64,000 bases of DNA, from NCBI RefSeq assembly GCF_019343105.1, contig NZ_CP073765.1, positions 186,001 through 250,000 on the forward strand. The letters are read 5' to 3'. The position numbers were made by a program, and so were the translations under genes. Positions 9,148-18,782 of this stretch are shown in pieces; positions within the stretch are counted from its first letter, which is position 1, and each line of letters opens with the position of its first letter. Origin of the DNA: Methylovirgula sp. HY1 (lineage in GTDB: Bacteria > Pseudomonadota > Alphaproteobacteria > Rhizobiales > Beijerinckiaceae). A model generated the notes under the pieces. That model was not told where the DNA came from. It saw only the letters and a list, made by a program, of their open reading frames with translations, and did no database searches.

Positions 9148-10131
9148 CGGAGTTGCCTCTTCTGCGTCCATCCGCGGCGCGTCGAAATTGATCCTCTCGC
9201 GCTCGATCACCAGCGGCTTACGCCGCACTTGCCCATAGATTGCCAGGATGTATTCCCCAAGGAGACCGAGAAAGAACAATTGCACGCCGCCGAAGAAGAA
9301 CAGCGCCACGATCAATGTGAGGATGCCCGGTTCGGCCAAACGGCCGTAGAAGACGAGCGCCAGAACGAAGTTCAGCAATGCGTAGACAATGCTCACAAGC
9401 GCGATCAGGAAGCCGAAATAGAGCGCCAGCCGCATCGGCGCCGCGGTGAATGTCACCAGCCCGTTCAAGCCCTGATCGAGAAGCTGCAGGATCGAATTCT
9501 TGGACATTCCCCGGCGCCGCGCCCGCCAATGATAGGGCATTCCCACCGCCCTTCCTCCCGCTTCGAACGTCATGATCCGCATGAAAGGATAGGAATCCTC
9601 CACATGGCGCATGGCTTCGACGATACGGCGATCGACGAACTGGTAATCCCCGACGTCCGGCGGCACTTTGATCGTCGAGAAATTGCTGATCAGGCGGTAG
9701 TAGAATTTGCGCAGCGTGCGCATGACCAGGCCTTCGGCCCGGGTCGCCCGAATGCCGTAGACGATCTCGACGCCCTCCTCCCAATGGCGAGTCATTTCCG
9801 GAATGAGTTCAGGCGGATCCTGAAGATCGGCAGGCATGAACAGCACGACCGCATCGCCGGTCGCGGCCATCACACCATTATAGTTTGAGCGCATCGGCCC
9901 GACATTGCGCGCGTTCAATATGATCTTCGCATCCGGATCGGCGGCGGCGATAGCGCGCAAAATTTCTACCGTGCGGTCTGTGGAGGCATTGTCGCAGAAG
10001 ACATGTTCGCGCCGGTATTGCGGCAGCTTGGTCTCGAACAATGTCTTGATGGTCCGATAGCAGTCCTCGATGTTTTCTTCTTCATTGTAACACGGCGTCA
10101 CGACCGATATCGTTTTCATGATCGCTTTCAT
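9121..10131 (-). CDS. GT2 polyprenyl-phosphate sugar transferase (ArnC/GtrB/DPM1-like)
   Basis: The start is the ATG at 10131 (MKAIMKTISVVTPCYNEEEN), since the longer frame upstream only shadows gtrA. The 336-residue protein has a GT-A domain with CDNASTDRT and PADLQDPPE in the acidic-motif region, followed by two hydrophobic helices near 235-290. That layout is typical of enzymes charging undecaprenyl phosphate with a sugar on the inner membrane face. It overlaps the upstream gtrA by four bases. Together they resemble a glycan side-chain or lipid-modification module working through a flipped polyprenyl-P-sugar. Confidence 0.85.
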   Translation of the reverse strand: MKAIMKTISVVTPCYNEEENIEDCYRTIKTLFETKLPQYRREHVFCDNASTDRTVEILRAIAAADPDAKIILNARNVGPMRSNYNGVMAATGDAVVLFMPADLQDPPELIPEMTRHWEEGVEIVYGIRATRAEGLVMRTLRKFYYRLISNFSTIKVPPDVGDYQFVDRRIVEAMRHVEDSYPFMRIMTFEAGGRAVGMPYHWRARRRGMSKNSILQLLDQGLNGLVTFTAAPMRLALYFGFLIALVSIVYALLNFVLALVFYGRLAEPGILTLIVALFFFGGVQLFFLGLLGEYILAIYGQVRRKPLVIERERINFDAPRMDAEEATPSNLHGHTV

Positions 10132-10547
10132 GGGAGCCTGCCGAAGACCAGATGTTTGTTGAGAAGAAACGACAGAAGGACAACGAGCGGCAACAAGAAG
10201 GCTTGCGCATAGGCTTTCGCCACCCCGGCTTGGACAAGCCAAGTCAGCAATGCGAGATTGACGGCGAACGTAATCCCGTAGACCGCGAGAAAACCGAAAA
10301 TCTTGTTCAGCGCGCTGCTCTCGAACACGATGCGGCCTGTGGTAAAGAAATTGAAAATCGCGCCGAGAACTGTCGCGCCGATCAACGCTGCTTGATAAGG
10401 GACGCCCAGCCACAAGCCGATGAGATAGAGCGCATAGCCGACAATGGTGTTCCCCAGCCCCACGACTAGAAAACGCAAGAACTGGCGAGACCACAACCGA
10501 TTTTGCAAAGGGGTCGGTGGTGTGGTTCGATCGGAGGGAACTGACAT
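10128..10547 (-). CDS. gtrA: GtrA family membrane protein
   Basis: A small protein of 139 residues with four predicted membrane helices (FLVVGLGNTIVGYALYLIG at the start of the domain, LLPLVVLLSFLLNKHLVF at the end). GtrA proteins are proposed to flip polyprenyl-phosphate sugars for glycan decoration. The ATG at 10547 is chosen because upstream codons shadow the HAD gene. It is coupled to the GT2 gene by an ATGA overlap. Confidence 0.85.
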   Translation of the reverse strand: MSVPSDRTTPPTPLQNRLWSRQFLRFLVVGLGNTIVGYALYLIGLWLGVPYQAALIGATVLGAIFNFFTTGRIVFESSALNKIFGFLAVYGITFAVNLALLTWLVQAGVAKAYAQAFLLPLVVLLSFLLNKHLVFGRLP

Positions 10548-10560
10548 AATGCCTCGGCGT

Positions 10561-11163
10561 TCATTGAGCGACGTCGGTGGTCGTCGCGGGCGAGGCGTTG
10601 GCGAGGGCAGTGCCATGAGCCACCTTCCACACCGCGAGATCGGCTTGGCTATCGCCCACGTAGATGAAACCTTCGGGAAAACGCCCCGCAAGATACTCAG
10701 CCTTGGCTTGCCCTTTGAGATTGATCTTGTCCGAGCCGATCGCCGTGGTGAAAAATTCGAGATGGCGCGCGGCAGCGTCGACGACGGTCTGATTGGCTGC
10801 GGAACAGAGATGGATCTCGCGTCCCTTGCCGACTTCGCCACGCAGCCATTCGACGAGATTCTCGCTGAGCGGCATGGTTTCGAAGGCAAGCTCGATATCT
10901 TGCGCTAGCGCCGCCTTCAATGCCGCGCGGCCCTGCAGCAATTCAGGCAATCGCTGAAGCAGGCAAAGCGGCTTGCTGAAAGCGGCAACCGCGACCTGTT
11001 CATAGAGGCAGTCCGTCAGGATCAAAGTTCCGTCGAGGTCGACAACAATCGGGAGCATGTCTGATGGGTGAACAGCCAATACGCGGGAGGACTGGCCATC
11101 CGTCGTAAGAGGCCCGTTAGTTTCACAGTCCCCAGCATCATTTCGAAGATCCGATATACCCAC
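10561..11163 (-). CDS. HAD-superfamily phosphatase (half of a HAD-UbiA-type protein)
   Basis: HAD motif I is VVDLDGTLI and motif IV is VGDSQADLAVW, with SAANQ in the motif II region. Proteins with this HAD domain are usually fused to a UbiA-type prenyltransferase membrane domain; here only the HAD part is present, which may be natural or a truncation. The GTG at 11163 gives 200 residues. The ATG at 11058 (MLPIVVDLDG) gives 165 and fits the domain edge equally well; neither has a clear ribosome site. It lies 13 bp upstream of gtrA and probably belongs to that transcription unit. Confidence 0.7.
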   Translation of the reverse strand: MGISDLRNDAGDCETNGPLTTDGQSSRVLAVHPSDMLPIVVDLDGTLILTDCLYEQVAVAAFSKPLCLLQRLPELLQGRAALKAALAQDIELAFETMPLSENLVEWLRGEVGKGREIHLCSAANQTVVDAAARHLEFFTTAIGSDKINLKGQAKAEYLAGRFPEGFIYVGDSQADLAVWKVAHGTALANASPATTTDVAQ

Positions 11164-11410
11164 GGTTGACCCATAGTTGTATAATAATACTATACTTATG
11201 GCATATAATTCAAAAAATTAAAATCGACCATTCTTTTGCCAGAGTTGCCCTGGGCATTGGTCTTAACGCGCAGGATTCGCAGCGGACGCCGTTCTCTCAG
11301 TCAAGTAGAGGGTGAATTACCCTTTAAAATGGCGTGACCTCGCCGGCTTGCATGCGCGCCGCCCATTCGGGTAGTAACTGGATTGAGTGTTCCACTAACA
11401 TGGTGACGCG

Positions 11411-12466
11411 GTGCAGTTTCGTTATCTTGTGACTGGGGGCGCCGGCTTTATCGGGTCAGCGGTCGTCCGGAAAATCATTGCTGAGACGGGCTATAGCGTT
11501 TGTGTTCTGGACAAGCTGACTTATGCGGGCAATCTGGACTCGCTCGCCGACGTAATGGCTCATCCGCGCCTGAGCTTCCGGCGCGGCGATATTTGCGATG
11601 GGCCGGCCGTCGCGGCGCTTCTGGCCGAAATTCAGCCGGACTGCATTCTTCATCTCGCCGCGGAAAGCCATGTCGACCGGTCGATCGATGGTCCGGCGGA
11701 TTTCATCCAGACCAATGTCGTCGGCACCTTCACTTTGCTCGATGCCGCGCGCGCCTATTGGAACGAACTCAAGGGTACGGCCCGCGAGAAATTTCGCTTC
11801 ATTCATATTTCGACGGATGAGGTCTATGGAACGCTCGGTCCTGACGGCGCCTTTAGCGAAGAGACGGCCTATGCGCCGAACTCGCCTTATTCGGCGAGCA
11901 AGGCCGGCTCCGATCATCTCGTGCGCGCCTGGCACCACACATTTGGTCTGCCGACCATCATAACCAATTGCTCGAACAATTATGGCCCCTGCCAATTTCC
12001 CGAAAAGCTCATTCCCTTGACCATTCTCAATGCGCTCGAAGGCAAGCCATTGCCGGTCTATGGGCGCGGCGAGAATGTCAGAGACTGGCTGTTCGTCGAG
12101 GATCATGCCGAGGCGCTGCTCAGCGTCGCGGAGCGCGGCTTACCCGGCCAGAATTACAATATCGGCGGCCGCAGCGAGCGGCGCAACATTGATGTCGTGC
12201 ACGCGATTTGCGACATCATGGACGAGATTGCTCCAAATGGCGGCAAGCGGCGCGATCTCATCACTTTTGTGACGGACCGCCCCGGCCATGATCTGCGCTA
12301 TGCCATTGATTGCGGCAAGGTCGAGCGCGAGTTGGGCTGGCGTGCGCGGGAAGATTTCGAATCGGGCCTGCGCAAGACCGTCGCCTGGTATCTCGCCAAT
12401 ACAGCTTGGTGGACGGCTATCCGTTCGGGGACCTATGGCGGCGAACGCCTCGGCCTTTGCGCGTGA
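11411..12466 (+). CDS. rfbB: dTDP-glucose 4,6-dehydratase
   Basis: Second step of dTDP-L-rhamnose synthesis. It is an extended SDR with [18 protein letters not shown] and [10 protein letters not shown] (YxxxK), 351 residues, starting at a [18 protein letters not shown] is the family signature for substrate binding. It is first of the rfbBCDA set, and 40 bp separate it from rfbC. The upstream 247-bp gap probably holds the operon promoter, but no convincing -35/-10 pair was seen. Confidence 0.95.
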   Translation: MQFRYLVTGGAGFIGSAVVRKIIAETGYSVCVLDKLTYAGNLDSLADVMAHPRLSFRRGDICDGPAVAALLAEIQPDCILHLAAESHVDRSIDGPADFIQTNVVGTFTLLDAARAYWNELKGTAREKFRFIHISTDEVYGTLGPDGAFSEETAYAPNSPYSASKAGSDHLVRAWHHTFGLPTIITNCSNNYGPCQFPEKLIPLTILNALEGKPLPVYGRGENVRDWLFVEDHAEALLSVAERGLPGQNYNIGGRSERRNIDVVHAICDIMDEIAPNGGKRRDLITFVTDRPGHDLRYAIDCGKVERELGWRAREDFESGLRKTVAWYLANTAWWTAIRSGTYGGERLGLCA

Positions 12467-12506
12467 TCCGGCAGCTTCCTCAAATTGATGATCGAAGGAC
12501 CGGGCC

Positions 12507-13061
12507 TTGATGATCGAGACCACGCCGCTCGCGGGCGTCAAACTGATTGTTCCTAAGAAATTCGCGGACGCGCGCGGCTATTTTTCCGAGACCTATAATC
12601 GCGAGATTTTCTTGCAGGCCGGCATAGCGGTCGATTTCGTCCAGGACAATCAATCCCGCTCCGCAACCGTCGGGACGATTCGGGGCTTGCATTTTCAATC
12701 GCCGCCCTTTGCGCAAGACAAGCTCATTCGCGTCCTCGAGGGCAGCATTCTCGATGTCGCGGTCGATCTGCGGCGATCCTCACCAACCTATGGGCAATAT
12801 TTCGCGACCGAACTATCGGCCGAAAATTTCAAGCAGATGTTCGTGCCGGTCGGCTTCGCGCATGGTTTCTGCACGCTCGAGCCGGATACGGAGATCTTCT
12901 ATAAGGTCTCGAACCCTTATGCGCCCACGCACGACCATGGGCTTGCTTGGGATGATCCCGCGCTCGGCATTCCATGGCCGGTGACGGCAGATGCCGCGGT
13001 TCTGTCGGATAAAGACCATCACCATCCGCGCCTCGCCGACCTCGTTTCCCCCTTCGAGTAA
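12507..13061 (+). CDS. rfbC: dTDP-4-dehydrorhamnose 3,5-epimerase
   Basis: Cupin-fold epimerase of 184 residues. The catalytic histidine lies in RGLHFQ and the base-region tyrosine in FYKVSNPYAP; FVPVGFAHGF is the conserved strand. It converts dTDP-4-keto-6-deoxyglucose to the L-lyxo form. A 6-bp gap leads to rfbD. Confidence 0.94.
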   Translation: MMIETTPLAGVKLIVPKKFADARGYFSETYNREIFLQAGIAVDFVQDNQSRSATVGTIRGLHFQSPPFAQDKLIRVLEGSILDVAVDLRRSSPTYGQYFATELSAENFKQMFVPVGFAHGFCTLEPDTEIFYKVSNPYAPTHDHGLAWDDPALGIPWPVTADAAVLSDKDHHHPRLADLVSPFE

Positions 13062-13067
13062 GCGATC

Positions 13068-14012
13068 ATGCGGATTGGCGTCACCGGACGGACAGGACAA
13101 GTGGCGCAGGCACTCATCGAGCGCGCCCCGCTGCAGGCATGCGATGTCATCACGCTGGCGCGGCCGGATTGCGATCTTCTCGACGCCGCCAGCATCGCGC
13201 GTGCTGTCGAAGCCGCCACCTGCGATATTATCGTCAATGCCGCGGCCTATACGGCGGTCGATCGGGCCGAAACGGAACCCGATCTTGCCATGGCGATCAA
13301 TGCCGAGGGAGCCCGCCAAGTCGCGTTGGCGGCGAAGGCCAAGGGCGTTCCCGTCATTCAGATCTCGACGGATTATGTCTTCGACGGCCGTGCCGAGCGC
13401 CCTTACCGCGAAGACGATGCGCCAGCGCCGCTCGGCGCCTATGGGCGCACGAAACGCGCCGGCGAGCTTGCTGTCGCTGAGGCATGCACCAACCACGTCA
13501 TTTTGCGCACCGCCTGGGTCTATAGCGCGACGGGGCAGAATTTCGTCCGCACCATGCTGCGGCTGGGGGAGACGCGCAGCTCGATCGGGGTCGTCGCCGA
13601 CCAATATGGCGCCCCCACCTATGCGCCGGATCTTGCCGATGTGATTTGCGCTGTCGCCACTCAGCTCGTCGCCAAGCCTGACGCGCGACAATTGCGCGGC
13701 ATTTTTCATGCGACCGGGCAAGGTGAGGCAAACTGGGCCGATTTGGCCGATGCGATCTTCGCCGGCGCCGCGCAACGCGGACGGCCTCCTGTGCAAGTCG
13801 ATCGCATTACGACGGCAGATTATCCGACACCTGCACAGCGGCCGAAAAATTCGCGTCTCGACATGCAAAAGCTTGCGACGACCTATGGCCTGAAAACCCC
13901 GGATTGGCGTGCATCGCTCGCGATCTGCCTCGACCGGCTCGTCGCACCCTTGCAAGTCGCACCCTTGCAAGAAGAGCCTGCCAAAACACAGCTCTCAGAG
14001 GAACGCCCATGA
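13068..14012 (+). CDS. rfbD: dTDP-4-dehydrorhamnose reductase
   Basis: Last enzyme of dTDP-L-rhamnose synthesis, an NAD(P)H-dependent SDR of 314 residues. GRTGQVA forms the dinucleotide site, STDYVFDG follows, and YGRTKRAGE holds the YxxxK pair. The C-terminus has an extra PLQVAPLQE duplication from a short direct repeat (gcacccttgcaag, twice near 13945-13975). The stop overlaps the ATG of rfbA. Confidence 0.94.
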   Translation: MRIGVTGRTGQVAQALIERAPLQACDVITLARPDCDLLDAASIARAVEAATCDIIVNAAAYTAVDRAETEPDLAMAINAEGARQVALAAKAKGVPVIQISTDYVFDGRAERPYREDDAPAPLGAYGRTKRAGELAVAEACTNHVILRTAWVYSATGQNFVRTMLRLGETRSSIGVVADQYGAPTYAPDLADVICAVATQLVAKPDARQLRGIFHATGQGEANWADLADAIFAGAAQRGRPPVQVDRITTADYPTPAQRPKNSRLDMQKLATTYGLKTPDWRASLAICLDRLVAPLQVAPLQEEPAKTQLSEERP

Positions 14013-14881
14013 ATTTGCGCGGCATCATTCTCGCCGGCGGCAGCGGCACCAGGCTGCATCCGATGACCCTGGCGGTCTCCAAACAACTGCTGCCGGTCTA
14101 TGACAAGCCGATGATCTATTATCCCTTGAGCACGCTGATGCTGGCCGGTATTCGGGAAATTCTCATCATCTCGACGCCGCTCGATCTGCCTCTGTTTCAG
14201 CGATTACTCGGCGACGGCAGCCAATGGGGACTGTCGCTTTGCTATGCCGAACAGCCCAAGCCCGAGGGGCTGGCGCAAGCCTATATTATCGGCGCCGATT
14301 TCGTCGCCGGCCGGTGCTCAGCCCTGGTTCTCGGCGATAATATATTTTACGGCCACGGCCTCATCGAAGCGCTGCGACCAGCCGCCGAGCGGCCCAAGGG
14401 CGCGACGGTCTTCGCCTATCATGTTCGCGATCCGGAACGCTATGGCGTCGTCAACTTCGATGCTGCCGGGCGAGCGACTTCGCTTGAAGAAAAGCCCAAA
14501 GCACCGAAATCGAATTGGGCGGTCACCGGTCTCTATTTCTACGACGCGCAAGCCGTCGAGATCGCCGCATCCCTGAAACCGTCGCCGCGCGGCGAGCTCG
14601 AAATCACCGATCTGAACAAAGTCTATCTCGAAAAATCCGAGCTGACGGTGGAACGGCTCGGTCGCGGCTTTGCCTGGCTCGATACCGGCACCGCCAATTC
14701 GCTCGTCGAAGCCTCCGAATATGTGCGCGCGATCGAGCAGCGCCAGGGCCAGCGCGTTGCCTGCCCCGAGGAAATCGCCTACCGCAACGGCTGGATCGAT
14801 ACCGCAGCGCTCGAAGGGCTGGCCGCAAGCCTCATGAAAAGCGGCTATGGCGACTATCTGAAATCCATCCTCGCCGAATGA
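14009..14881 (+). CDS. rfbA: Glucose-1-phosphate thymidylyltransferase
   Basis: First step of the dTDP-L-rhamnose pathway, encoded last in the operon. GGSGTRLHP and [15 protein letters not shown] are the RfbA signature; the length of 290 residues is normal. The ATG at 14009 overlaps the rfbD stop (ATGA); an ORF start at 13904 would add 35 residues read from inside rfbD. Confidence 0.95.
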   Translation: MNLRGIILAGGSGTRLHPMTLAVSKQLLPVYDKPMIYYPLSTLMLAGIREILIISTPLDLPLFQRLLGDGSQWGLSLCYAEQPKPEGLAQAYIIGADFVAGRCSALVLGDNIFYGHGLIEALRPAAERPKGATVFAYHVRDPERYGVVNFDAAGRATSLEEKPKAPKSNWAVTGLYFYDAQAVEIAASLKPSPRGELEITDLNKVYLEKSELTVERLGRGFAWLDTGTANSLVEASEYVRAIEQRQGQRVACPEEIAYRNGWIDTAALEGLAASLMKSGYGDYLKSILAE

Positions 14882-15320
14882 GCCGCTTGGCGTTGCCAGC
14901 TGGCGCGAACGAGACTTGCAACAACACGATGTTATGACCCGACGAAGACCTCCGTCGCAGCTATTTGCTGTGGGGACTTCGCTTGAGAAGAAACGCGAGC
15001 TATTACTATTTCGTCAACGTGCCGGCAAAAGCACGACGCGTTTTTTAGCGGGCGCACCGGCAGATGAAAAAGAAGCCGGGCCCCGATCGCGGACCAATCT
15101 TCTCGCGGTGGCGAGCATCTGCACCCGGTTTAGGGCCAGCTTCATTTTGTTTGCTGACTGCGGAGGCAGGGGCCGGATTGTAAGATTTTTTGGTTTCCGA
15201 TTGTGATACCGTTCTGAGATTGCGGGGCAGCATATTTCTTCCCAGCCGGAGTTGGAATTGAAATGGACCCTTCAGTGAAAACCATCGGATCGAACTCGAT
15301 CCGGATTTGCGGCGCGCGGA
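14882..15320 (+). other. Intergenic stretch between rfbA and the IS200/IS605 element
   Basis: About 440 bp without a convincing gene. A 96-codon frame at 14916-15206 has no recognisable domain and no ribosome site. The segment near 15258 (tgaaatggacccttc) faintly resembles the IS3 end at 26409 but is too short to interpret. Confidence 0.5.
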
Positions 15321-15347
15321 CTCCTTCCAAGCGGAGCTTGGAGGGAG
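15321..15347 (+). repeat. Imperfect hairpin at the tnpA side of IS200/IS605, probable left-end recognition hairpin
   Basis: Arms ctccttccaagc (15321-15332) and gcttggagggag (15336-15347) pair around a 3-nt loop with one G-T mismatch. It lies 10 bp past the tnpA stop, where Y1 transposases of this family bind a subterminal hairpin. A transcription terminator for tnpA is an alternative, but no T-run follows. Confidence 0.5.
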
Positions 15348-15356
15348 GTAGCGCCG

Positions 15357-15767
15357 CTAATCTTTGCCTTGGTTCTGGATATAGGTCTTGAGCAGGTCCA
15401 ACGGCGCGCCGCCGGAGCTGATGACGCAGTACGACCGGCTCCAAAGGACGGGCTTCCGATAGAAGCGTCGGAGGTGCTCCGCAAATTCCTTGCGCAGCCG
15501 GCGGGAAGTCCCGGTTTTCAGCGCATTGACGAACGCGGAAAGAGCAACAGTCGGTGGCAGCGTGAACAGCAAATGCACATGATCTGCTTCACCGTTGCAC
15601 TCCAAGAGCTCGCCGCCCCATGCCTCACAACGTTCCCCCGCCTGTTCCGAGAACGAGGCGCGCATTCCCGGCGTCAGCGCCTTGTTCCGATATTTTGTTA
15701 CAATAACCAAATGATAGTGAAGCGCGTAAACACAATGAAACAGGGTATTTAGACTTGTGTTTGCCAT
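15357..15767 (-). CDS. tnpA: IS200/IS605 family Y1 transposase TnpA
   Basis: HUH single-strand transposase. HVHLLF is the metal-binding HUH motif, and the tyrosine in KTYIQNQG is the catalytic nucleophile. The start MANTSLNTLFHCVYALHYH at 15767 gives 136 residues, the usual size. It is divergent from tnpB, the IS605 arrangement, and appears intact. Confidence 0.9.
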   Translation of the reverse strand: MANTSLNTLFHCVYALHYHLVIVTKYRNKALTPGMRASFSEQAGERCEAWGGELLECNGEADHVHLLFTLPPTVALSAFVNALKTGTSRRLRKEFAEHLRRFYRKPVLWSRSYCVISSGGAPLDLLKTYIQNQGKD

Positions 15768-15780
15768 GATAGCTAAATAA

Positions 15781-17041
15781 GTGAATGCCATGGCCTTACG
15801 CAAGGTGCAATATCGGCTTTATCCGAATGCCGCCCAATCGGCGGCACTTGAACGCGCGACTGAATTGCATCGCCAGCTTTACAACGCGGCCCTTCAGGAG
15901 CGGATCGAAGCCTGGCGCAAGGCACGCAAATGCATCAGTCTCGGTGATCAATCGGCAAGTCTGACGACGATCCGGCATGACGATCCAAACTATCTGGCTT
16001 TGCCACGCAAGGCACTCCTTCATACGCTCGAACGCCTCGACCTTGCTTTCAGAGCGTTCTTCCGGCGCGTGAAGGCCGGCCAGACGCCAGGCTTCCCGCG
16101 TTTCAAGTCGCGCGACCGGTTCAAGGGTTTTGGTTTCCGCATTCATGGTGATGGCGCCCGTTTTACGCCGGGCGCTGAAGGCAGAAACGGCAAGCTCTAT
16201 GTTATGGGGATTCCTGGACTGATCCAGGCGCGCGGCAAGCCTCGCGATCTCGGCAAAGCGCGATCACTCGAAATCTCGCGCAAGGCCGATTGCTGGTTTT
16301 TGACGATTTCGCTCGAATGCGAACCGAAGCGGAAGAGCGGTGAGGTCGTCCTGGCGCTCGATTGGGGAACCTCGCGGCTCGTTTCGAGCGTAGCTTCGGA
16401 TGGCAAGATCATTCTCGTCGAGAATGAACGGCTCGGGCGCAAAGCGCAACGCAAGATCAAAACAGCGGCCCGCAAGCTGGCGCGGCAGAAACGCGCCTCG
16501 GGGCGCCGCCAGAAGACAAAAATCCGTCTGGCCCGATTGAAGAGCACCCTCGCCAATCGCCGCAAGGATCGCGCGCATAAACTTTCCGCGCGCATAATCA
16601 CCGGCTCCACCGTCCTGGCATTCGAAGAGCTTTCTATCTCTAATATGACATGCAGCGCCAAAGGCGATGCTGAGAACCCTGGCCGGATGGTTCGCCAAAA
16701 AGCCGGACTGAACCGCGAAATCCTGGACACAGCGCCAGGGCAATTATTACACATGCTCAAATACAAAGCGGAAGATGCTGGTGTTTGGGTTTTGAAAGCA
16801 CCAACCCCGCACATTAAAACCATCTCAGACATGCCCGGAATGCGGGCGGCGGGACAAGAAACCGCTCAGCCAGCGCGTACACAGATGCCTATGCGGCTAT
16901 ATCGAAGATCGCGATATCGCCGCCGCGCGTGTGGTGCTGAATTGGGCACTTCAACAAATCAGTCAGGAACCGGCTGAGCGGGGAGGGATGGCATTGGCCG
17001 CCACGGTGAACCGCGAAACCCACGCCTTTGCGCAAGCATAG
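15781..17041 (+). pseudogene. tnpB: TnpB (IS605 OrfB), frameshifted before the zinc finger
   Basis: The first ~340 codons read as normal TnpB, with RuvC motif I in LALDWGTSRLVSS and motif II in LAFEELSISNM. Near 16815 the frame is lost. The sense frame then ends at 16977 as nonsense, while the +1 frame encodes the missing part to 17041: QTCPECGRRDKK, a CLCGY pair and EDRDIAAARVV (zinc finger and RuvC III). One inserted or deleted base therefore separates the catalytic Asp. The start is probably the ATG at 15790 (MALRKVQYRLYP). Confidence 0.85.
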
Positions 17042-17315
17042 GCGGCGGTAGTTCATGGAGAAAACATGCGAACGATCCGCGGCAAGACCCATCAGAAAGG
17101 TTGACCAGACGGCATTACCGGTGCCACAAAATCCATCGGCCAGCGAGCTTCGTCAGCCTGGCTGCATCATCCAGGAATCCTGGGGCGCAATTATCCTATT
17201 GTAGACGGGCGCAATCGTCAGAACCGGCAGAGATCAAGCCAAAATCAATCCCAACGCAAATCTAGACAGAACCTTTACTGTAGATCGCGATCCCTTATTG
17301 ACACTTCAGGACGGC

Positions 17316-18782
17316 ATGAAAATTCATATATTTCTTGACTCATTTGTATATAAACTTGGCAGAGTGTTATCTATTCTTGTTAGAGTCTTCCGACTGAGCA
17401 CACGGTTTTTGTTTATGCTGGCCAAAGCAGCTCGCTTGATAGGCGAGTTAAAATTGAGTCCCCATAGAATTGATCCCGCCCATGCGGAGATTTGTAAGAA
17501 AGAGTCGGATCTGCCGCTGGTCTTCTGCCTCTCTCATTCGGTACCATGGCCGCCGCGAGCTGGGAACGAATATCGAATTCACAGGATGCTCTCGTGGCTG
17601 CGCGGCCGAGGCTGGGATGTCGTGCTGCTGCTGTGCCTGCTGCCGGGGGGCGAACTAAATGACGCGCAGATATCAGCGGTGGCCGCACAATATAAGAATG
17701 TGATATGGATTAGGCGCGACGGAGTTCTGAGTTACGTCGCGGAGCGGAGCGACGTTGCAACCGCGGTTGCTTCCCTGGCCGGTCGTCAAGTTCGCGATTT
17801 CGCCGCCATTCTCGGTAAACGGGGCGCTGACAGCTCAGAACGGGTGCTCGCATCTTTGCTGGAGACCTTCTGCCCCGATGTCTTGATTGAGACTCTTATT
17901 TCGCTTGACAACATGCTGTCTCCCGAAATCCTGCTCATTAATTATGTGCTTATGGCGCGCGGCCTTTCCTTGCTCGGGAGCCGAGCATTCAAAGTGATCG
18001 ACACGCATGATGTTTTCTCTACAAAATCGAGAAAAGTCGCGGCATTCGGCGTCGATGACGGGCTCGGGCTAGCCATGTCGACCCAGGATGAAGCAAATCT
18101 CCTCACTACCGCCGACCTCATTATTGCGATTCAGTGCGAAGAAGCGGAAGAACTTCGGCAAATTGCACCAAACATGAAAGTCATTACGGTCGGCGTGGAT
18201 ATGCCGATACCGCCGACCGACCAAAAAGCGCCCGAACGACCAATTATACTTCTCGTTGCCTCCGGAAATCCGATGAATACCAAAGGCCTTCGCGATTTTC
18301 TGCGCTTCGCGTGGCCGCGTGTGATCAAGGCTATTCCTGATGCTGAACTGCATGTCGTCGGGGCGGTCGGGGCGGCACTGTCCGGCGATGAATTGGGCGT
18401 ACGCTGGCTCGGGCATGTCGATGACCTCGGCTCGGTCTACGCCCAGGCGCGCCTCATCATCAATCCCGCTGTGGCGGGAACCGGGCTGAAGATCAAGACG
18501 CTTGAGGCACTTGCTTATCTGCGTCCAATCGTGCTCTGGCCTTCGGGCGTGGATGGGATGCAGCCAGCGCTACGAGAACTTTGCGAATGTGTTACCGATT
18601 GGTTCGCCTTCACCGAGGCGGTGATCAGACTTCTCTGCGACGATAGCGCCAGACAACGCCTCCTTCTCGCCAAGGATCAGATTGCCGAAATGCTTTCGCC
18701 GAACACCGTCTACGATGAGCTTGAGAAGGTGCTGCGAGACCGCTTTAGCGGTCCAACTGTCGAACATTCGGCCAAAGCATGA
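17316..18782 (+). CDS. GT-B glycosyltransferase (group 1)
   Basis: 488 residues from the ATG at 17316, which has an AGGA five bases upstream; a TTG at 17298 would add six residues. The C-terminal half contains WLGHVDDLGSVYAQARLI and NPAVAGTGLKIKTLEALA, the GT4-type nucleotide-sugar site with its E-x7-E-like glutamates. HSVPWPPRAGNEYRIHRML near residue 85 is the N-terminal donor-loop motif seen in this class. The N-terminal 45 residues are hydrophobic and basic and may attach to the membrane. Its sugar is unknown. The stop overlaps the next ATG. Confidence 0.8.
   Translation: MKIHIFLDSFVYKLGRVLSILVRVFRLSTRFLFMLAKAARLIGELKLSPHRIDPAHAEICKKESDLPLVFCLSHSVPWPPRAGNEYRIHRMLSWLRGRGWDVVLLLCLLPGGELNDAQISAVAAQYKNVIWIRRDGVLSYVAERSDVATAVASLAGRQVRDFAAILGKRGADSSERVLASLLETFCPDVLIETLISLDNMLSPEILLINYVLMARGLSLLGSRAFKVIDTHDVFSTKSRKVAAFGVDDGLGLAMSTQDEANLLTTADLIIAIQCEEAEELRQIAPNMKVITVGVDMPIPPTDQKAPERPIILLVASGNPMNTKGLRDFLRFAWPRVIKAIPDAELHVVGAVGAALSGDELGVRWLGHVDDLGSVYAQARLIINPAVAGTGLKIKTLEALAYLRPIVLWPSGVDGMQPALRELCECVTDWFAFTEAVIRLLCDDSARQRLLLAKDQIAEMLSPNTVYDELEKVLRDRFSGPTVEHSAKA

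Larger units (their letters stand above)
15321..17110. mobile_element. IS200/IS605-type element with divergent tnpA and tnpB
   Basis: tnpA and tnpB are divergent with 13 bp between their frames. The left limit is set by the hairpin next to the tnpA stop; the right limit is only estimated, somewhere after the restored tnpB stop at 17041. It separates the rhamnose operon from the next glycosyltransferases. tnpA looks active but tnpB is broken. Confidence 0.65.

Noticed and set aside
11161-11200. Promoter from TATAAT-like words between the HAD gene and rfbB
   Set aside because: TATAAT is present, but no -35 element lies at proper spacing on either strand.
12813-13970. 385-codon minus-strand ORF
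   Set aside because: Antisense to rfbC and rfbD, both of which have full family motifs.
14916-15206. 96-codon ORF after rfbA
   Set aside because: No motif, no ribosome site and low-complexity basic composition; not supported as a gene.
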